A stretch of 64,000 bases of DNA from positions 21,482 through 85,481 of the IMG/VR virus record IMGVR_UViG_3300017728_000002, one strand, 5' to 3'. The position numbers and the translations under genes were made by a program. Of the stretch, positions 53,530 to 60,600 are shown one piece after another. Origin of the DNA: a virus. Numbering within the stretch: the first letter of the stretch is position 1; each line of letters starts with the position of its first letter. Under the pieces are notes generated by a model that made no database searches, was not told where the DNA came from, and saw only the letters and a list, made by a program, of their open reading frames with translations.

Positions 53530-54186
53530 TCAAAATTCCAATCCTGAATCTTCTGCAGCTACTGGTGGTGTCAACACTGGTGCTGGGTCTGCATCAAAAG
53601 GAGCAGGTTCACCTCCCAACATGGCGTTTAGATCATCACTGTTGGCCGAAGCTTTAGGAGTAATCCGTTCATACTTTTGGTGGTATACAAACGTATCGTT
53701 GTCACTCATAAGCAGAATGAAATCATTCAACGCGCGTCGAGGGAATACAGTAAAGTCCTTCTGGTTCAAGATTAGCTTGAGCCTAACTGGAACATCTACC
53801 CATCGATCGTTCAAGTTGTCAATGACTGCTTGAGAGAATTCTTGATAGTTGGCTCCTTTAACAGTGATGTCACTCAAAGGCATGTAGCAACTCATGATGT
53901 GCTTAATCCTTTCGGTTGTGTCACGCATCATCTCCTCTAGAAGGTCCTTGTAGTCTTTGCCCCATGCGTGAGCATTGGATTTGACTTTTTCAGGAATGAT
54001 CTCCCATTCATTATGAGTAAAGATTTGACCTTTATCATTGGTGAACTCAAACTTCAGCACTTTGTCTCCTGTGCCGTTTGCTTTAAAGGGTTCATATGCA
54101 ATGCGCTTTAAGACGCAGTTGTTGTTTGTGCCAGCAGGCATTGGATTGAAGCCACGCTTCAAAGGGGTACTGTCAATTGTAAACAT
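53530..54186 (-). CDS. SSB-like single-stranded DNA-binding protein candidate (218 aa)
   Basis: N-terminal residues 1-60 (LKRIAYEPFKANGTGDKVLK, FEFTNDKGQIFTHNEWEIIP) form strand-like sequence compatible with an OB-type fold. The C-terminus (~180-218) is flexible, acidic and Pro-rich and ends EDSGLEF, like the acidic hydrophobic tip that SSB proteins use to recruit partners. It is next to the Sak4-like, DnaB-like and primase genes, as phage SSB genes often are. Assignment rests on the tip and context; it might instead be another recombination mediator. Confidence 0.6.
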   Translation of the reverse strand: MFTIDSTPLKRGFNPMPAGTNNNCVLKRIAYEPFKANGTGDKVLKFEFTNDKGQIFTHNEWEIIPEKVKSNAHAWGKDYKDLLEEMMRDTTERIKHIMSCYMPLSDITVKGANYQEFSQAVIDNLNDRWVDVPVRLKLILNQKDFTVFPRRALNDFILLMSDNDTFVYHQKYERITPKASANSDDLNAMLGGEPAPFDADPAPVLTPPVAAEDSGLEF

Positions 54187-54188
54187 GT

Positions 54189-54860
54189 TTAGTCGATGTA
54201 GATATTAGACCATTGGAATGAAAGGGCTTGGTCAGCCAGATGAGGGCAACGACTGCCCGCTTGGGTATTGTCACTACCCGTTTTGAACGTGATCATGAGT
54301 TCATCAGATTCGCGGTAAACGAATCCAATGGCATCTGCAGCACTCATAAGCTCATTCTTAAGCTTACCGGTAAGGTTTAGCTCGTTGATGTCGATCACTT
54401 TGTTGTGATCTTCGTCCACTACAGTACTTCGCTTGGTGTGTCCAACGATGATGATACCCTTAGTGGCAAGGGCTGCCAGCTTTTGCACGGCGTTAACTAC
54501 TGCTTCACGAACTAAGGCAAAACCTTTGCCAAATTCCATGTCGCCAATAGTGGCTACTTCATGCTGCTTGCAGACGTATCGTTCTATCCAGGCAGCCAAA
54601 TTGTCTACCGTGTCTAAAGCGATGTAATCATACTTGGTGTCGGACTGACTTAAACTTTGATTTAGGAGTTTGTACTCGTTAAGATTGTCGACATACACTT
54701 TCATGGCGTCAACATATTCAGTACCTCGTTCTGTGTCAATGATTAAGCAGTTGTCCAGCTTAGCGATCGTCGATGTTTTACCGGCTTTTGGGGAGCCATA
54801 GAGAAGTAAAAATCGAGGGTCTTTTCTTGTAGCAGTTGTTTTGCTAGTGGGTAAATCCAT
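54189..54860 (-). CDS. Sak4-like RecA-fold ATPase (223 aa)
   Basis: P-loop G22-SPKAGKT29 preceded by RFLLLYG and a Walker-B-like aspartate in KYDYIALDTVD (~residues 75-84) define a RecA-type AAA core. The short length (223 aa), the aspartate-rich CLIIDTERGTEYVDAM and the lack of extra domains resemble the Sak4 phage recombinases, which anneal or pair single-stranded DNA with SSB. It lies beside the SSB-like gene and follows a CTCTCTA element. It could alternatively be a helicase-loading ATPase. Confidence 0.7.
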   Translation of the reverse strand: MDLPTSKTTATRKDPRFLLLYGSPKAGKTSTIAKLDNCLIIDTERGTEYVDAMKVYVDNLNEYKLLNQSLSQSDTKYDYIALDTVDNLAAWIERYVCKQHEVATIGDMEFGKGFALVREAVVNAVQKLAALATKGIIIVGHTKRSTVVDEDHNKVIDINELNLTGKLKNELMSAADAIGFVYRESDELMITFKTGSDNTQAGSRCPHLADQALSFQWSNIYID

Positions 54861-54868
54861 TTTAAATT

Positions 54869-54878
54869 TTAGAGAGTT
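54869..54878 (-). promoter_or_regulatory. AACTCTCTAA element before the Sak4-like gene
   Basis: Minus-strand AACTCTCTAA, overlapping the stop of the DnaB-like gene, eight bases before the ATG at 54860. Confidence 0.55.
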
Positions 54879-55860
54879 ATGATAGTATTCGGGAGTCTGT
54901 CCATTCTGTGATACGCCCTTGATCCAAATCAGAAATCAGACGAACGTACCCTTGGGTTCCATGTCTGTTCTTGAGGATGTGAAGGGCAATCAAGTTCTTG
55001 CCTTGTTCTGTTATTGTAGGGACGTGATTCTTACCATAGACTTCTAGTCCCAACAATGCCGGCTGGTGTACCACAAGGCACACATCGCAAGCATGGTAGA
55101 GTTGTTTGGAACCATGGATGTCTGTTTTGGTAGGGAAATGCAATGAAGCAGCCCCTGGGTCACGTCGTATAGCTGATTCTATTTTGTCATTGAGTTGGCA
55201 TAGCAGGATGTTCATGGTATTGAACTCCTTGCGGATCTTGATGAACATTTTACCAAGCTCAGCTAACGTCTGTATCTCGTTTTCACCTGGCATAGGCTGA
55301 ACCAGCAAAGCGTGGTCTAGCGTAACAACCAAGTTGTCGTCTGGAAACTTCTCACGCATCTTACAGATGGTGTTCAGTATGTCTTGCCTTGTACCTGGAG
55401 TTTCGCAGAAGTAGATAGGCTCTTCTCGAACTTTGTCTAGTTGCTGCTTGACTTTTTGGTATTGGTCAGCGTCTAAAGGACGATCTGCAGAAAGCAAATC
55501 CCGATATGACAGCTGTATGGCTGTAGACAATCTGCGCAAAATCTCTGTAGAAGCACTCATCTCAAAACAGAAGTGTAGAATTTTACACTTGTGGTTTTGA
55601 ATTCGCTCATTGATGAAATTCTGTATCAAAATATTCAGCATGTAGCTCTTACCATGACCTGAAGCACCACACAGCATATAGGTCTGCCCAAACTCAAAAC
55701 CTCCCAAGAGGTATCGGTTGAGCAGATCCCATTCTGTGCGCACCATAACGCGGTCTCCAGTCATAGACGCGTAAATCTGTTGATTGGCGTCTTTGATGGA
55801 AACTGCCATCTTCCGAATGGGAAGACTATTGGAGCTCTCGGTCTGCAGGTAAGATGACAT
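54877..55860 (-). CDS. DnaB-like replicative helicase (327 aa)
   Basis: The RecA-like core has Walker A GASGHGKS (about residues 65-72), a Walker B stretch NLVVTLDHALLV and the conserved C-terminal segment KNRHGTQGYVRLISD. This is the helicase domain of the DnaB family; the usual N-terminal primase-interaction domain is missing, the first ~40 residues being a short linker (MSSYLQTESSN). It would unwind DNA at the phage fork, with the primase nearby. Start at the ATG at 55860 inside the upstream gene's end; a GTG at 55875 or the ATG at 55809 are alternatives. Confidence 0.75.
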   Translation of the reverse strand: MSSYLQTESSNSLPIRKMAVSIKDANQQIYASMTGDRVMVRTEWDLLNRYLLGGFEFGQTYMLCGASGHGKSYMLNILIQNFINERIQNHKCKILHFCFEMSASTEILRRLSTAIQLSYRDLLSADRPLDADQYQKVKQQLDKVREEPIYFCETPGTRQDILNTICKMREKFPDDNLVVTLDHALLVQPMPGENEIQTLAELGKMFIKIRKEFNTMNILLCQLNDKIESAIRRDPGAASLHFPTKTDIHGSKQLYHACDVCLVVHQPALLGLEVYGKNHVPTITEQGKNLIALHILKNRHGTQGYVRLISDLDQGRITEWTDSRILS

Positions 55861-56389
55861 TGCCTGTTGTATCACGCATTTCTTCTAGGGCTTCCCATTG
55901 ACGGGATGCAAACCACTTTTCGATTCCCATAGAAATCTTGTGGTTCTTGATTGCCCAATGAAGCTGGTCCATGACACGTCGGTGCTGACCTCGCTTGACT
56001 ACTTTTTGATAGTACTGTCTCTCTAATTCATCTAAATCACAACTTCTTGCCGCTACTTGCTTGCCGTGTATGAACAACCACTTGGGGTATGCGCTAATAA
56101 ATTCTTCAGCACTTGCCCAATCGCAGTTCTTCTCAAACATCTCTGTTCCTTGCTCTGTCAACTCAAATTGGTCTAGAGCAAATACCCCAGACTCATTCCA
56201 GTTGTAGATGTAGTTGCGGTCTATCAAATCATGGACTTCTTCTTTGGTCAAGACTTTACCGTTTACGTCAATCAACGAGTAGATAAGCTTGAACTTCTTT
56301 TCATACATAATTGCCAGGAACGCATACTGGCTGGGGGTCATCTTTGTTTTTTGTAAGAACTTGACCCAACGTTCTAAATCAATGATCAT
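55826..56389 (-). CDS. Hypothetical protein between helicases (187 aa)
   Basis: Overlaps the SF2 helicase stop (ATGA) and the DnaB start by about 35 bases, so it is translationally coupled. It is helical with charged segments and Trp residues (LERWVKFLQKTKMTPSQYAF, EEVHDLIDRNYIYNWNESGV), the latter with a winged-helix look. A helicase-loader or regulator role is conceivable because it sits between two helicases, but no motif proves it. Confidence 0.5.
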   Translation of the reverse strand: MIIDLERWVKFLQKTKMTPSQYAFLAIMYEKKFKLIYSLIDVNGKVLTKEEVHDLIDRNYIYNWNESGVFALDQFELTEQGTEMFEKNCDWASAEEFISAYPKWLFIHGKQVAARSCDLDELERQYYQKVVKRGQHRRVMDQLHWAIKNHKISMGIEKWFASRQWEALEEMRDTTGNVILPADRELQ

Positions 56390-57630
56390 CTGAATAGATC
56401 GATTGTAGCCTTGTCTGTGCCAGTACCTGTTATTTGATAAAGCAAGTCACTGACATCTTGAAGGCCGATGATGTTAACACTTGACTTCTGTCGATCTCTA
56501 AGCCACTTTTCGTCTTGAGTGTTCTTGACATACAGATTGATGATGTAGCCTGTCTTGCCTTCTTGAAAGCGTATGGCACGTCCTGTACGTTGTATGTTCT
56601 GTCGTTGACTAGCAGTTCCACTGCAGATCAATGCTACTTCTACTCCGGGAACATCAAAGCCTTCGTCTAACGCTTTGGCTGTGTTGATTACCCGTATATC
56701 TGATTTGTCGTCTTGAAAGTCTTGTAAAGCTTGTGCTCGTTTGTATTTGGCCATCTTACTGTTGTAGCTAGTAGACCAAGGAGCGGTCACTTTAGTTAAG
56801 TTTTCTGCAAAGTCAATACTCTCACTAAAAGTAATTGTCTTCATGTCTAAGGATTGAATAATCCGTGAGGCTGACTCAATCTTAGAGGGGTAAGTATACA
56901 GAAACTTCTTTCGCATAGCAAGGTTCTTATTGAAGTTTAGAGCCCAAATGTGAACTTGTTTCTCTGTTACATGAAATCGAGAAGCAACGCTTCTACGCGC
57001 AGCGTCACTCTTTAAACAATGCATAGCGTGCTTAAAATCATGTCCAAACTTGGCGAAGTAGTGATTGAAATCATCACTGAATTGTTTGTACTGCGCTCTC
57101 TCTTGATCAGACATGTATAACGGCACGTTGTAGGTTTTGAAATCAGACACATATCCGTCTTTCAAGGCTTCAGTAAGAGAAACCTTGTCAATGACGGGAG
57201 CATGTTGCCGAATCAAATAGTCTTGACCATCCTTGCGGTCAAGGGTAGCGGTGAGTCCTAAGACCCACTGATAAGTAATCACTGAAAACACCTTGCTAAA
57301 CACAGCACTTGCGTAGTTGTGGATCTCATCTAAAATGAGAAGGTCACACGTATGCTTGCGTTTGACACCAGAATTAACCACCATCACTTTGACTCCTGAG
57401 AGCATGTGTTGGGTGACTTGTTCTTCCCACTGGGTCTTAAGGTGTTTGGTAGGAACTACGACAAGCGTAGTCTTTTCAGGATACTGTTCGTTTGTTTTTT
57501 GAATAGCAATGACTGCAGTGTACGTTTTACCAAAACCTGTACAGGCTTCTAGCGTACCTCTGCAGCCATTGCTTACCCACTTGCGCAAGATGCTTTTCTG
57601 TCTTGCAAGTTTTTTGCTGTTTACGTCCAT
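56386..57630 (-). CDS. SF2 DEAD/DEAH-type helicase (414 aa)
   Basis: Motif I T31-GFGKT36, motif II D101-EIH104, motif III TAT (127-129) and motif VI QRTGRAIRFQEGK (near residue 360) are all present, the set of a DNA/RNA helicase related to the UvsW/RecG/type-III-restriction branch. It may unwind branched DNA or help initiate replication. The sequence between the lobes (~170-260) includes a charged insertion. It starts after a 68-base gap from the secreted-protein gene, with no CTCTCTA element visible there. Confidence 0.85.
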   Translation of the reverse strand: MDVNSKKLARQKSILRKWVSNGCRGTLEACTGFGKTYTAVIAIQKTNEQYPEKTTLVVVPTKHLKTQWEEQVTQHMLSGVKVMVVNSGVKRKHTCDLLILDEIHNYASAVFSKVFSVITYQWVLGLTATLDRKDGQDYLIRQHAPVIDKVSLTEALKDGYVSDFKTYNVPLYMSDQERAQYKQFSDDFNHYFAKFGHDFKHAMHCLKSDAARRSVASRFHVTEKQVHIWALNFNKNLAMRKKFLYTYPSKIESASRIIQSLDMKTITFSESIDFAENLTKVTAPWSTSYNSKMAKYKRAQALQDFQDDKSDIRVINTAKALDEGFDVPGVEVALICSGTASQRQNIQRTGRAIRFQEGKTGYIINLYVKNTQDEKWLRDRQKSSVNIIGLQDVSDLLYQITGTGTDKATIDLFR

Positions 57631-57698
57631 TACTGTTTTATCACATCATAGTCTTCTTTTGACGATAAAGTCCGGCGTATGCCAGATCGGGTGTTTAA

Positions 57699-60600
57699 TT
57701 ATTGCGACACAAATGTTGTCGGGAAAAAGGATGGAGCGGGTACAACCTTAAACGCATCGGGAATGCTGCTTTGTCCGGGGTTGTATCGTCCTGTACTATT
57801 GGCGGGTGCAGTTGCTGTATTAAGCCACTGCGTATCAATCTTCTGATTGCTGTCCATAAAGGGCAACGTGATGTTCTTAAAGTCTCCAGTACTGAACCTG
57901 GTATCTGTACGCATAGCACCGGGAGTGCGGAAGCTGATAAACTCTTGGTGATTCAAGCAGTTTGCCCAGTTTGCAATGGCTTCATCAAAGTAGGGAGCAT
58001 CACCATCAATGTCGAAGTACTCGTGGAACAAGCGACTGGGTTGGTACTCTTCCTTCTGCGCATCGTACTTGGGCAAAACGTTGGTTACTGTATGCAAAGC
58101 ATCTGTTCCAGCTCTATAGTATGCTGCAGGGTTGGCTACAGGTTTTGCCTGATCGTCTCCCAAAGAAGTCCAATGCAAGAAGCACCCTTCTAGAATTTCA
58201 AGGTCAGTGGATGTCCAATATCCATCCATGTCCATGTCATAGACCAGAGGTCCGTAGGATTGCTCAGGCAGGCTGAACAGATTAGACTGGGTAAAGAAGG
58301 TGTTTGCAGCAAACGTAATGGCATCTTGAGTGCTTGTGAAAGCAGCATCACTGCTGTTGATCATAGCAATAGCACGTTGTCCTGTATGAGCAGCAAAAAA
58401 TGGAGTGATGATGTGCGTCATCCAGTCTGCATACGTTCCTATTTGACACGGCATAAACTCTCGACCTACTGTGAGTGTGTTTGACACATTCGCATCTAGG
58501 TTGTACTGAGGTCCAAAAGAGTTGTCAAAGTGGTGACGGCTGTCAGCAGAAGCAGCCAAACCAAACTTGGGAGAAACGCTGTGAAGCTTAAACCTGAAGT
58601 ACTCACGCAAAGTCATCTGGTCTACACCTGTAATGACACCTTGATGCAGTTGTGAATCAAAAGTTCCATTAAAATAGCCCCAATCACTTCGGGCTACATC
58701 TGCAGGGGTAGAAGTCTCTGAGTAGATGTCAAAATAGTCCCGGATGCCTCCGATGTACTTCCTTCGAATGCTTTGTTGAGTTGTAGCCGATCCTCGACTT
58801 GTGTACCCAGACGAACTCTTTTGGCTTGTGATGTATGCCAAAGAGATGTTTTTGCGAGGAAATACAGTGCTGGGGTTGGCTACACCGGATAGATACCTTG
58901 TTGTGGCTTGATCCCATAGGGGGTCAGCGTAAACGCCATCTTTAAAGTGATGCAGGTTATGAATAGCTGGACCGGCACCAAATGCATCAATTAGACCTAC
59001 GGTTACATTGGCGTTGTCTGTAGCATGCAAACTCAATACTGGAGCATTGATGTTGCTGTAAGCGCCGTAATAACACTGGCCTAGGGTAGGAGATGTGTTT
59101 TCGCTTGGTCCGTTGTAGATCTCGTCTAGGTCCGTGTAGAATTGAATCCAAGGCACTTTAGGAGTAAAAGTGTTCGTGTGTTCGTAGATAACGTAAGCCA
59201 GTTCAGACCCTTCATCTAGATCCAACCGTGTTCCATTTGGAGCAACGTATCCATCTCCTGCCAAATAGGAAGCAGAGGTAACAGGTCCATAGTTACTCAA
59301 GTCTGCAATGTCAATGTAGCTCAATCCTTTAGTAGTTATGAGCATTACAGCATCGTGCGCCAAAGCTGTACGAGGCAATTGAAGCTTGTTCCTGCCTTTG
59401 GCTAGAGTGGTCATTGTAGGGTCAATGATGGTCATCTCTTGACCATAAGCAGTCAAAGTGTATTCATTAGGATCCCACTGAATACCGGCGTTGGTAAACA
59501 AGGTGAGCTTGTCTTGAAAAGCTTGTTCAATCGCGCTGACTTCATTGGGATCAATGACCATACCACCTCCGTCAATAAAGTTGCCTGGAGCAGACCAATC
59601 GCCAGAGTTTTCTCCGACGTTGTATCCGTAAGTCTGAAGGAAAATGATGAAGTCAATTACGTTGACGCATCCATCATTGTTGATGTCCCCAATTGCAAAA
59701 TTGGAACAACCATCACCTTCACAACATCCTTGGGCTTGAAGCATGTTGATTAAGTCAACAGCTCCTACAACTCCGTCACCGTTAAAGTCTCCTTGCAGGT
59801 TGGTCATGTACACCAATCCTTCCAGTGGAAAGTTAAACTCACTGTCACGCATCCAAAGGGTGTCTCCAACACCTAAGTACTTAATGGTGTTTAGGGTTCC
59901 GCTGGTGTCATAAAGCTCAATGGCAATCCTAGGAAACGGTTGATACCCTAAGTCGTCATAAAATGTGCTGCCTGTAGCTTGAATCTTTAAAGGTTCAATT
60001 ACCCAGGCTCCATTGATTGGAGGAGGAGGGAAAAAGGCATGAATGGGCTTGTGGTTGTGAGGCGCATATTCTTTGATGACATGTGCAGCTCTGAATTGAG
60101 CGCTATCAGTGTACAAAAAGGGTACTCCTGGGAATACGGACGCAGCTTCTTCTCCAACCGTGTGAGTGCCATCTAGCGCGTTGTCGTCAAACTTGTGCTC
60201 AAAGAAGACAAACGGCATCATGGTACTGTCGTTCTCATAAGCATAGGTTACTACAGAGGTAGACGTTGCGTCGTCTGTAAACAAAGTCTTTGATGCAGAT
60301 GTGCGACCACCTGTATCGATACCGTACGACTCAATGTCATTGAGCAGTAGTCCGTAGGGGCCATAGTCTCCAACAAATATTTGCCCTAGGTTTTCCATAG
60401 GAAAGTCATGGTCATAAACTCCGTGAGAGGGTAGAATCTCGACAAAGTCGCTGGAGTTGGTTGCGTTTCGAATCCAAAAAGCTCCCCCAGGCTGCACATA
60501 GCGACCTAAAGGCATGTACTTGTTGGGGTTGATGCTTCCGCTATTCAAGTAATTGTAGACAGGTCCGTCATTGGCATCAATGAATCCGTCTGCGTAGTCT

